This document shows, piece by piece, positions 34,683 to 41,835 of a stretch of DNA of 64,000 nucleotides (position 1 is the stretch's first letter; each line of letters opens with the position of its first letter). The notes below the pieces were generated by a model. It worked only from the letters and a program-made list of their open reading frames with translations, was not told the DNA's origin and ran no database searches. Origin of the DNA: Candidatus Flexicrinis affinis (GTDB taxonomy: Bacteria; Chloroflexota; Anaerolineae; Aggregatilineales; Phototrophicaceae); NCBI GenBank assembly GCA_016716525.1, contig JADJWE010000001.1, forward strand, positions 248,001 to 312,000, read 5' to 3'. The translations under genes were made by a program, and so were the position numbers.

Positions 34683-35555
34683 TTATCCCTTTAGCTCACC
34701 GCCAGTCAAACCCGTGACGATGTAGCGTTGGGTGAGAAGATAGAACAAAACAGCCGGGACGATCAACAGCGACACGAACGCCATGACGCGGCCCCAGTCG
34801 GTACCATACTGACCCTGAAATTGCTGGATTCCAAGAGTGAGCGGCCACTTGGCATCATCGGTAAACACCAGCAAGGGTAGGAAATATTCGTTCCACGAAA
34901 CGATCGTCTGCAGCACGACGATCGCGCCAAGCGCCGGGCGGGCCAGCGGCAGCAGCACGTACCAGAAGAATCCGAGGGTGCTGCACCCGTCGATGTATGC
35001 GGCGTCCTCCAGTTCCGACGGGATCGCCCTGAAGAAACCGCGCAAGATCAACGTGCTGCCCGGTATCCCGAAGGCGACGAGCGGCAGGATCACGCCGAAG
35101 TAGTTGTCAACCAACCCGAGCTGGCGCACCTGAATGAACACCGGCAGGAAGGCAATCGTGACCGGGAAAAGCAGCCCCAACGTGAAGTAGTTGAAGATCA
35201 GCTCGCGGCCGGGGAAGATCAGGCGGCTGAACACGAATGCCAGCAGTGACGATGTCGCAACGGTTAAGCTGACGGTTCCGGCAACGATGATGGCGCTGTT
35301 GCCCAACTGCTGCCAGAACTGGCTGCTTTCAATGATGCCGACATAGTTCTCCCAACGCGGGGTTGTCGGGATGCCGAATGGCTGATCGAACAGCTCGCCT
35401 GTCGTTTTCAGCCCGCCGAGTATGGCGGTCAGCACCGGGCCGAGAATGATCAGCGCCAACGCCGTGAGGACGCCGTATTGACCGATCCGAACCATATAGC
35501 GGCGCCAATGGATAGGTGGTTTAGTTGTCGGATGTGAGTAGGCTGTGGTCGCCAT
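34683..35555 (-). CDS. Carbohydrate ABC transporter permease, MalG type
   Basis: A 290-residue permease. The first helix is at about 26-48, with five more downstream. The EAA loop is LEDAAYIDGCSTLGFFWYVLLPL. It sits nine bases behind the MalF-type gene and 12 bases before the GH3 gene, so importer and hydrolase are one transcript. No ATPase gene lies in this operon. Confidence 0.92.
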   Translation of the reverse strand: MATTAYSHPTTKPPIHWRRYMVRIGQYGVLTALALIILGPVLTAILGGLKTTGELFDQPFGIPTTPRWENYVGIIESSQFWQQLGNSAIIVAGTVSLTVATSSLLAFVFSRLIFPGRELIFNYFTLGLLFPVTIAFLPVFIQVRQLGLVDNYFGVILPLVAFGIPGSTLILRGFFRAIPSELEDAAYIDGCSTLGFFWYVLLPLARPALGAIVVLQTIVSWNEYFLPLLVFTDDAKWPLTLGIQQFQGQYGTDWGRVMAFVSLLIVPAVLFYLLTQRYIVTGLTGGELKG

Positions 35556-35564
35556 GATGTCCCC

Positions 35565-36524
35565 CTACACCGCACCGGCATAGTCGCGCCGCATAATCGT
35601 GCGCTGATAGCCGATCGAGAAAATCAATGAGATCGTGAAGATGACGACGGCCACCGCGCTGCCGAAGCCGAGGTTGAAGCTCTTGATGCCGAAACGGTAC
35701 ATGTAAGTGGCCATCACCTGCGTTGCGTTGGCGGGGCCGCCGACTGTGAGAATCCAGATCAAGACGAACTGATTGAGCGATCCAAGCACGGATAGGTAGA
35801 TAGTGAGTCGGATGGTCGGGCCGAGCAGGGGGAGCGTGATAAAGCGCAGCACCTGCCATTCGTTTGCACCGTCGATCCGGGCTGACTCTTCGACTTCACT
35901 GTTGATCGACTGCAGGCCCGCCATGTACAGGATCATATGCAGGCCGAAGTATTTCCACGTAATGACGGCAAACACGGCGTACAGGGCGATATCTCTGTTG
36001 GCTAACCAGCCCTGCTGTTGGAAGCCCGGCAGCACGGTCGTCAGCACCGAGTTGAGAAGCCCGCCGTCCGGATGGTAGACAAACGACCAGATGATCGCGG
36101 TAATGATTTCCGAAAAGACGTACGGCATGAAGAATATACTTCTGTAGATCATGCGCCCGGGCAGCTTGCGGCCGACCATCAGCGCCAGCATCATTGCCAG
36201 AGGAAGCTGGACCGCGAGCGACAGCACCGTGATGATGAGGCTGTTTGTAATCGAGCTGTGAAACACGGAATGCGAAAAGGCGCGCTCATAGTTGCCAAAC
36301 CCGATGTAGTCCGTCAGCGGCCCGAGTCCGTTCCAGTCGTACAGGCTGAAGCGGGCGGCCTGTGCGATCGGCATGATCAAAAACAGGGTATAGATGATCG
36401 CCCCGGGAATGAGGAACAGCATGATGGTGAATAGCTGTTCGCGCGTCGTCCGCGGCCGGTCGCTCACATCCTTCTGGCCCGGTAGCGGGGTAAAGCGGAA
36501 TCGTGGTCGGGTCGGTACTGTCAT
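35565..36524 (-). CDS. Carbohydrate ABC transporter permease, MalF type
   Basis: A 319-residue permease. ATG 36524 (MTVPTRPRFR) is chosen; an upstream in-frame codon would add 18 polar residues overlapping the stem-loop. A 35-residue cytoplasmic N-terminus precedes the first helix (LFTIMLFLIPGAIIYTLFLIMP). The EAA loop is EESARIDGANEWQVLRFITLPLL. It is preceded by a stem-loop that separates it from the binding-protein gene. Confidence 0.92.
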   Translation of the reverse strand: MTVPTRPRFRFTPLPGQKDVSDRPRTTREQLFTIMLFLIPGAIIYTLFLIMPIAQAARFSLYDWNGLGPLTDYIGFGNYERAFSHSVFHSSITNSLIITVLSLAVQLPLAMMLALMVGRKLPGRMIYRSIFFMPYVFSEIITAIIWSFVYHPDGGLLNSVLTTVLPGFQQQGWLANRDIALYAVFAVITWKYFGLHMILYMAGLQSINSEVEESARIDGANEWQVLRFITLPLLGPTIRLTIYLSVLGSLNQFVLIWILTVGGPANATQVMATYMYRFGIKSFNLGFGSAVAVVIFTISLIFSIGYQRTIMRRDYAGAV

Positions 36525-36552
36525 GTGCGTGTCCTCGCTCTTGAAGCCGTCG

Positions 36553-36590
36553 ACAGGGCAGGGGCTGTCCGGTGACAACCCCTGCCTTGT
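36553..36590 (-). promoter_or_regulatory. Intercistronic stem-loop between binding-protein and permease genes
   Basis: ACAGGGCAGGGG (36553-36564) and CCCCTGCCTTGT (36579-36590) pair over 12 bp with one mismatch; the 14-base loop can form a small inner stem (GTC/GAC). It begins 10 bases after the binding-protein stop. No T-run follows. Confidence 0.75.
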
Positions 36591-36599
36591 CCTAGTTAC

Positions 36600-37892
36600 C
36601 TACTCCAGTTCGAAGGAGGCAACATCTTCGATGGACTGGGCCGCTTCTTCCGGACTCATCGTCGCGGTGAACAGGCCCTGAACGGCATCCAGCACCTGCT
36701 GTGCAACCGCAGGCGGCAGGAACTGATCGTAGTACAGTTGATAGTACGCTGCGTTGTTGCGTGCTTCGACAATGTCCTGAAGCAGCGGATCGGTGATCGC
36801 GCTTTCGGCTTCGGTCACAGTCGGGATAAAGCCCGTGCCCAGCTCGGCAAAGCGGATCTGAACCTCGGGTGACGTCAGGTACTTCAGGAATTCGACGGCT
36901 TCGTCGGGCGCGTTGGCGCCGACCGCGATGCCATCACCGCCGCCAAGCACGTCGGTGGCATCACCAGCGCCACCCTCGACCAACGGGAACGGGAACCAGC
37001 CAAGCTCGCCTTCGGGCAGTCCTTCGCCGCTGGTGCTGTTGCCCTGCTGGACGCCGGGGGCCCACTGACCCATCAGTTCCATTGCAGCTTCGCCGTTGCC
37101 CATCAAGCCCGCCGCAGGGCCGTAACCCAAGGCGTTGAAGTCGGGTTGGAACGGCTCGAGCGCGAGCAGCTCGTTCAGGCGATTACCGGCCTCGACAAAG
37201 GCTTCGTCGGCGAACGTCCCCTCACGCGTATACGCGGCTTCGAACGCAGCCTGCCCGCCTTCGCGGATAGCCAGATAGACCCACCAGAAGTGCCCCGGCC
37301 ACTTGTCAAGGCCGCCGACCGCGATGGGGATGGTGCCGGACGCCTTCAAAGTCTCGACAACGCCCAGGAATTCCGTCCACGTCGCAGGGATCGACTCGAT
37401 CCCTGCCTCAGCGAACAGCCGCGTGTTGTACCAGAAGCCGACCGCGCCGAACGTGAGCGGCACGCCGTAGTACACGCCGTCCTTGCTGTACAGATTGAGC
37501 GCGGCCTGCGTCGCAAACGAGTTCTGCCACGCAGCTTCGTCAGCCGTCAGCTCGGGGGTGATGTCGCGCAGAAGGCCTGCGTCGGCATACGTCCACAGCA
37601 CGCCGCCGCCCCAACTCTGGAACAGATCGGGCGGATCGCCTGCCTGCATCACGGTGGCGAGGCGCTCCTTGAAGGCTTCGTTCTCAAGGTGCGTGATCTC
37701 GATGGTGACACCGGGGTTGGCGTCCATGAACTCTTGAGCGACAGTCTCGGCCAGAGCCGTGAGTTCCGGCGGGGTGGTGAAGATCGTCCACCAATTGATG
37801 GTGACTGAATCCTGCGCGCTGACCGCCCCAACAGAGAGGAATACGAGCGCGGCGAGCAACACAGTGATCGAGAGGACTTTACGAACGTTCAT
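36600..37892 (-). CDS. Extracellular sugar-binding protein of the xylan locus
   Basis: A 430-residue family-1 solute-binding protein. ATG 37892 (MNVRKVLSIT) has AAGGAG six bases upstream. The Sec signal covers 1-26 with probable cleavage VSA/QD; there is no lipobox cysteine. Operon partners (permeases, GH3, GH8) make a xylo-oligosaccharide the likely ligand. A 14-bp LacI-type palindrome lies 29 bases upstream of the start, and the LacI gene is next on the same strand. Confidence 0.92.
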   Translation of the reverse strand: MNVRKVLSITVLLAALVFLSVGAVSAQDSVTINWWTIFTTPPELTALAETVAQEFMDANPGVTIEITHLENEAFKERLATVMQAGDPPDLFQSWGGGVLWTYADAGLLRDITPELTADEAAWQNSFATQAALNLYSKDGVYYGVPLTFGAVGFWYNTRLFAEAGIESIPATWTEFLGVVETLKASGTIPIAVGGLDKWPGHFWWVYLAIREGGQAAFEAAYTREGTFADEAFVEAGNRLNELLALEPFQPDFNALGYGPAAGLMGNGEAAMELMGQWAPGVQQGNSTSGEGLPEGELGWFPFPLVEGGAGDATDVLGGGDGIAVGANAPDEAVEFLKYLTSPEVQIRFAELGTGFIPTVTEAESAITDPLLQDIVEARNNAAYYQLYYDQFLPPAVAQQVLDAVQGLFTATMSPEEAAQSIEDVASFELE

Positions 37893-37920
37893 AGGGTCTC
37901 CTTGTGCATTACTTGAGTCG

Positions 37921-37934
37921 TGCAAGCGCTTGCA
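37921..37934. promoter_or_regulatory. LacI-type operator before the xylan-locus binding protein
   Basis: TGCAAGCGCTTGCA is a perfect 14-bp palindrome with a central CG step, the classic LacI/GalR operator shape. It shares the TGCAA arms with the site at 39074-39089, so both are likely bound by the repressor encoded between them. Confidence 0.8.
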
Positions 37935-37978
37935 TAACGATCGATAAAATGTGCCGACGGCCCGCTCCTTTCTTTACT

Positions 37979-39010
37979 TCATCCCGGGGGTGGCGCGCAG
38001 GAATCGCGTATGACGAGTTCGGTGGATAGTGTCACACGCCGCGCAACGACAACCGGGTTTTCGAGCTGTTCCAACAACAAGCGCACAGCCATCTGCCCGA
38101 TTTGGACGAGTGGCTGTCGAACGGTCGTGAGGCGGGGGAATACGAGCGACGCATGCGGTATATCGTCAAAACCGACGACCGAGATGTCGGCCGGAATGCG
38201 CAATCGGGCCTCATGGATTGCATCGAGCGCGCCGAATGCCGAGAGGTCGTTCGAGGCAAAAATCGCCGTCGGGCGCTTGGGCAAGGCGAGGAGTGCCTTC
38301 GTCGCGGTATAGCCCCCCTCCGGCAGATAATCTCCGGTGATCACCAGCGACTCGTCGTACGGGATGCGATGGTGCCTCAATGAAGCACGATATCCGTCAA
38401 GGCGCTCGATCGCGCTGTTCAGTTCCATCGTGCCTGAAATGAATCCGATTCGACTGTGGCCGAGGCCGATCAGGTAGCTTACGGCGTCGTACGCGCCTTG
38501 CCAGTTGGTCGAATCAACCGTTGTGCTCTTGTGCTCCGGGTCGATTTGGTCGATCAACACATGCGGAAAGTCGGACGATGGCAAGGCGTCGAGGTAGGTG
38601 CGCAGGTTCAGCGGCACAATCAGCAATAGGCCGTCGACCAACCCGTTAGCAATGGTCTTGACGTAGATCGCTTCTTTGCCGGCATACCGATGGGTCGTGT
38701 ACAGCATCATGTCGTAGCCGGAGCGCGTCAGCTCCTGATCGACGCCGCTGACGATCTCGCTGATGTACGCGTTGTCCAAACCCGGCACGAGGATGCCAAC
38801 AAAGCGGGTCTTGCCGCCGGCAAGGCTGCGCGCCTTGATGTTGGCAACATAGCCGAGTTTCTCGGCCGCGGCGAGCACCTTGGCGCGTGTGGTTTCCTTC
38901 AGGGAGCCATATCCGTTCAACACACGCGACACGGTGGAATACGAGACTCCGCTTTCCCGCGCGACGTCGAGAATGGTGATGTTGGCTTTTCGGCTTCGTT
39001 TCGAGTCCAT
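37979..39010 (-). CDS. LacI-family repressor of the xylan locus
   Basis: A 343-residue regulator. The helix-turn-helix is at about 11-35 (ITILDVARESGVSYSTVSRVLNG) and the hinge near 55-65 (YVANIKARSLAGG). The sensor domain runs from about 66 to 335, with VGFDDIPHASLVFPRLTTVRQP as the usual C-terminal signature. It lies at the head of the operon with binding protein, permeases, GH3 and GH8. Operators upstream of it and of the binding-protein gene indicate autoregulation and control by a xylan-derived sugar (inference). Confidence 0.93.
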   Translation of the reverse strand: MDSKRSRKANITILDVARESGVSYSTVSRVLNGYGSLKETTRAKVLAAAEKLGYVANIKARSLAGGKTRFVGILVPGLDNAYISEIVSGVDQELTRSGYDMMLYTTHRYAGKEAIYVKTIANGLVDGLLLIVPLNLRTYLDALPSSDFPHVLIDQIDPEHKSTTVDSTNWQGAYDAVSYLIGLGHSRIGFISGTMELNSAIERLDGYRASLRHHRIPYDESLVITGDYLPEGGYTATKALLALPKRPTAIFASNDLSAFGALDAIHEARLRIPADISVVGFDDIPHASLVFPRLTTVRQPLVQIGQMAVRLLLEQLENPVVVARRVTLSTELVIRDSCAPPPG

Positions 39011-39073
39011 GCGATAACAACTTGAACGTCAAGAAGGTCGGCTTCAAACAAACGGCAGGTGCCGGCGAATACT

Positions 39074-39089
39074 TTGCAAACGTTTGCAA
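39074..39089. promoter_or_regulatory. LacI-type operator before the xylan-locus repressor gene
   Basis: TTGCAAACGTTTGCAA is a perfect 16-bp palindrome with a central CG. It begins one base downstream of the -10 element of the minus-strand promoter, an ideal repression position. Confidence 0.85.
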
Positions 39090-39090
39090 G

Positions 39091-39119
39091 AAAATATCCA
39101 GAATGCCGCCACTTGTCAA
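39091..39119 (-). promoter_or_regulatory. Promoter of the xylan-locus lacI operon
   Basis: On the minus strand TTGACA (39114-39119), a 17-base spacer and TATTTT (39091-39096). The -35 is consensus. The operator at 39074-39089 follows immediately, giving a leader of about 75 bases before the ATG at 39010. Confidence 0.7.
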
Positions 39120-39168
39120 GAAACTGGCATGCACGTTAGGGCATCGCGGGTCGGTTCGGAATGGAACA

Positions 39169-39197
39169 TTGCGATACGGCCCGACCTTGCGTATGCT
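39169..39197 (+). promoter_or_regulatory. Possible promoter of the creatininase-family/SDR pair
   Basis: TTGCGA (39169-39174), a 17-base spacer and TATGCT (39192-39197), both 4 of 6 to consensus, 34 bases before the ATG at 39231. No operator palindrome overlaps it; the LacI operator is about 80 bases upstream. Confidence 0.4.
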
Positions 39198-39230
39198 CTG
39201 CCGCGAGATGCGAGTCATGAAAGATATGCT

Positions 39231-39929
39231 ATGCACATACGCGATTTGAACTGGATGCAATTGGCCAAATACCTGACGTCGGACGATCGCTGCGTGCTGC
39301 CGTTGGGAAGCACCGAGCAGCACGCCTACTTGAGCCTGTGCGTCGACGATATTCTTGCCGAGCGCGTCGCCGTCGAGTCGGCCGAGCCATTGGGAATCCC
39401 GGTGTTTCCGGTGCTGAACTACGGGATCACGCCGTATTTCCGCGCCTTTCCGGGTTCGATCAGCCTGCGTGTCGACACCTATCTACGCATCATCCGCGAT
39501 ATTCTCGACGGGCTCGCAGACCAAGGCTTCCGGCGCATCCTCATCGTCAACGGACACGGCGGCAACAGCCCGGCCTCGGGCTTTGTAGCCGAGTGGTTGG
39601 CCGACCATTCCGCTTGCCGGGTCAAGTTCCATAACTGGTGGAGCGCACCCAAGACGTACGCTAAGGTCCTCGACATCGATCCGGTGGCGTCGCACGCGTC
39701 GTGGATGGAGAATTTCCCGTGGACGCGTCTCCCCGGCGTGACGATGCCCGATGAGCAGAAGCCCGAGGTCGACATGAACCTGCTGCGGACGCTTCCGCCG
39801 TCCGGTGTGCGCGAACTGCTGGGCGACGGCAACTTCGCCGGCCTGTATCAGCGGCACGACTCCGAGATGCTGGCCATCTGGCAAGTCGCCATCGACGAGA
39901 CGCGCGCACTGCTCACAGAGGGATGGTAG
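39231..39929 (+). CDS. Creatininase-family amidohydrolase
   Basis: A 232-residue protein of the creatininase fold (which also includes formamide hydrolases of flavin/F420-like pathways). Metal-site segments are PLGSTEQHAYLSLCVDD (25-40; Glu29, His31 and one of Asp39/Asp40) and VNGHGGNSP near 104-112. The open frame continues upstream, but ATG 39231 (MHIRDLNWMQL) starts at the normal N-terminus of the family. It is 4 bases from the SDR gene. Real substrate unknown; a cyclic amide or sugar lactam is possible. Confidence 0.85.
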   Translation: MHIRDLNWMQLAKYLTSDDRCVLPLGSTEQHAYLSLCVDDILAERVAVESAEPLGIPVFPVLNYGITPYFRAFPGSISLRVDTYLRIIRDILDGLADQGFRRILIVNGHGGNSPASGFVAEWLADHSACRVKFHNWWSAPKTYAKVLDIDPVASHASWMENFPWTRLPGVTMPDEQKPEVDMNLLRTLPPSGVRELLGDGNFAGLYQRHDSEMLAIWQVAIDETRALLTEGW

Positions 39930-39932
39930 TCG

Positions 39933-40688
39933 ATGAACATCGAGTTTCACGGCAAGACGGTCGTCGTTACAGGCGCAGCGCACGGCTTTGGCCGGGCCAT
40001 GGCGGCCGCATTTGCCGCGCGCGGTGCGGCGATCTGGGCTTGCGACCTGCTCGAAGCCGAGCTGCAGGAGACGCTGGACATCTGCCTCACCGCCGGGGCC
40101 GAGTGCAGCGTTCGGGCGTTCGATGCGCGTGACCAAGCCGCAATCCGCCAATTCACCGACGAGGTCGGGCACGCCGACATCTTGATCAACAACGCCGGCG
40201 GCGTGCTGGGCCATGTCGGCAAACCGATCGAGCAGGTCACCTTCGCCGAGTGGCACGATATCCTCGCCGTGAACCTGAACGCGGCGTTCTGGTTCGCGCA
40301 GGGGCTCGTGCCGGGGATGAAGGCGCAGGGCTTCGGGCGTGTCGTCAACATCTCCAGCGGCGCCGGCCTGAACATCAGTTTGACCGGTATTCAAGCCTAC
40401 GCCAGCGCCAAGGCCGGCGTGATCCACCTGACCCGCCAACTCGCGCACGAGCTTGGGCCGTTCGGGATCACGGTCAACAGCATCGCGCCGGGTTTCGTGC
40501 GCTCTAACCCCAATACCGAACGGCAGTGGCAGTCCTACGGCGAAGACGGGCAGAAACGGCTGATCGAGGCGATTGCCATGCGCCGGCTAGGCACGCCGGA
40601 CGACATCGCCCACGGTGCGCTGTTTTTCGCCTCGGACTACGCCGGATGGATTACCGGGCAAGTGCTGGCGATCGACGGCGGCAAGTAG
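39933..40688 (+). CDS. SDR-family oxidoreductase
   Basis: A 251-residue classical short-chain dehydrogenase. The cofactor loop TGAAHGFG is at 13-20, the NNAG motif follows near 86-89, the catalytic Ser is in NISSG and the YxxxK pair is in YASAKAG near 152-156. The C-terminus ITGQVLAIDGGK is usual. It is NAD(P)-dependent, cytoplasmic and probably acts on a sugar or polyol. It shares a transcript with the creatininase-family gene and is followed by a small terminator. Confidence 0.9.
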   Translation: MNIEFHGKTVVVTGAAHGFGRAMAAAFAARGAAIWACDLLEAELQETLDICLTAGAECSVRAFDARDQAAIRQFTDEVGHADILINNAGGVLGHVGKPIEQVTFAEWHDILAVNLNAAFWFAQGLVPGMKAQGFGRVVNISSGAGLNISLTGIQAYASAKAGVIHLTRQLAHELGPFGITVNSIAPGFVRSNPNTERQWQSYGEDGQKRLIEAIAMRRLGTPDDIAHGALFFASDYAGWITGQVLAIDGGK

Positions 40689-40729
40689 CGCAACCTCGGC
40701 GTCCAGATTTAACCGGGGTGAAATTCAGG

Positions 40730-40754
40730 TCTGCATTCGGTGCAGATTTTGTTT
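40730..40754 (+). terminator. Small Rho-independent terminator
   Basis: TCTGCA (40730-40735), loop TTCGG, TGCAGA (40741-40746), then TTTTGTTT. The stem is only 6 bp but has a stable loop and a T-rich tail, 42 bases after the SDR stop. Confidence 0.5.
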
Positions 40755-40846
40755 CGCTTCGAGAGAGATTCTTCCCTCAAACGGTTAACTGACATTACGC
40801 CTGTTATCCGTGATGAATGTCACTAGGGTCGTGTCGATACCCCCCT

Positions 40847-40880
40847 TACACTAGGCTTATCGCAACTGGGTTGCAGTAAG
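40847..40880 (+). promoter_or_regulatory. -10 element and inverted repeat upstream of fur (putative Fur-family operator)
   Basis: TACACT (40847-40852) is a likely -10; no good -35 is seen. It is followed by CTTATCGCAAC (40856-40866), TGG and GTTGCAGTAAG (40870-40880), an inverted repeat with 9 of 11 matching pairs. Its place in the leader of the Fur-family gene suggests an autoregulatory metal-dependent operator. Confidence 0.5.
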
Positions 40881-40896
40881 TAGATGGGGCAGGCAC

Positions 40897-41322
40897 ATGA
40901 CCTTTCAGGATCGAGCGAAGGAAGCGATACGCGCCAGCGGCGGACGTATCACCGGTCAGCGCGAACTGCTGCTCGACCTGCTTGCGGGCAGCGACGACGG
41001 CATCGACGCCGACCAACTGTTCCGCCTTGCCAGCGAACGCGACCCCAATATCAGCCTCCCGACCGTTTATCGTACCTTGCACACGCTCGAAGACGCGCAC
41101 GTCATCGAGTCGCGTTATGCCTCGCGCGATCACGATCGCAAGGTCTACGCGCTCGGAGTCATCGACGTGGTCAACTTTACGTGCCGCCGCTGTGGGCACG
41201 TGTATCCCGTTCAGCTCGACTCGCTGACGTGGATCAAGCACCAATTGAGCGATCAACTCGGTGCGGAGATCGCATCTGTTTGCATGTGCGCCAGTGGATT
41301 GTGTGCGGACTGCCGCGAGTAG
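40897..41322 (+). CDS. Fur-family metalloregulator
   Basis: A 141-residue regulator: N-terminal winged helix (1-80; GGRITGQRELLLDLL, PTVYRTLHTLEDAHVIE) and C-terminal dimerisation domain with CRRCGH near 97-102 and CASGLCADC at the end, the structural zinc cysteines. It is 10 bases before the first feoA gene, so it is most likely an iron-responsive regulator of the feo genes; zinc or peroxide sensing by a Fur paralogue cannot be excluded. Confidence 0.92.
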   Translation: MTFQDRAKEAIRASGGRITGQRELLLDLLAGSDDGIDADQLFRLASERDPNISLPTVYRTLHTLEDAHVIESRYASRDHDRKVYALGVIDVVNFTCRRCGHVYPVQLDSLTWIKHQLSDQLGAEIASVCMCASGLCADCRE

Positions 41323-41331
41323 GAATCGACG

Positions 41332-41556
41332 ATGACTCTCGATCAATTGCAGGCCGGACAAGCCGCGACGATCCGCAAGGTCGCCGGGGAAGGCGCTGTT
41401 CGCCGCCGGCTGATGGACATGGGACTGATCAGAGGTGCCGCCATCGAGATGGTCAAGGCCGCCCCGATGGGCGACCCGGTGGACTATCTCGTGCGCGGCT
41501 ACCATCTTTCACTGCGCAAGTCGGAAGCCAAGTTGGTGGAGGTTGAATTATGTTAG
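41332..41556 (+). CDS. feoA: FeoA-family protein, first copy
   Basis: A 74-residue SH3-like protein: MTLDQLQAGQAATI start, RRRLMDMGLIRGAAIEMVKAAPMGDPV and a final ALV-type strand, all typical of FeoA. FeoA proteins assist FeoB at the cytoplasmic membrane. AGGA precedes the ATG. The stop overlaps the start of the second FeoA gene by seven bases (41550-41556). Confidence 0.92.
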   Translation: MTLDQLQAGQAATIRKVAGEGAVRRRLMDMGLIRGAAIEMVKAAPMGDPVDYLVRGYHLSLRKSEAKLVEVELC

Positions 41557-41834
41557 GTGGAGCCGCGGTGAAGAATGTGCGTGAGCCGGCCGCCGCGTTT
41601 CCGCTGACATGTGCTGCGCGTGGAGAGACAGTCGTTCTAACCGATATCTACGCCGGCGACACACTGCGCCAGCGGCTGATGGCGTTAGGGCTCAACGTGG
41701 GAATGCACGTGCGCGTGGTGCAAGGGGCGCTGACCGGGCCGGTGATCTTGGCGGTAAGGAACGATGCACGCCTCGCGATTGGGCAAGGGATGGCACAAAA
41801 GATCATGGTCAAGCCCGTCGAGGGAGAGGCATGA
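41550..41834 (+). CDS. feoA: FeoA-family protein, second copy
   Basis: A 94-residue protein with a 20-residue N-terminal extension before the FeoA SH3-like domain (TVLTDIYAGDTLRQRLMALGLNVGMHVRVV). GGTGGAGG lies seven bases before ATG 41550. It differs clearly from the first copy, so this is an old duplication with possible division of labour. It is followed by feoB one base after its stop. Confidence 0.9.
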   Translation: MLGGAAVKNVREPAAAFPLTCAARGETVVLTDIYAGDTLRQRLMALGLNVGMHVRVVQGALTGPVILAVRNDARLAIGQGMAQKIMVKPVEGEA

Positions 41835-41835
41835 C

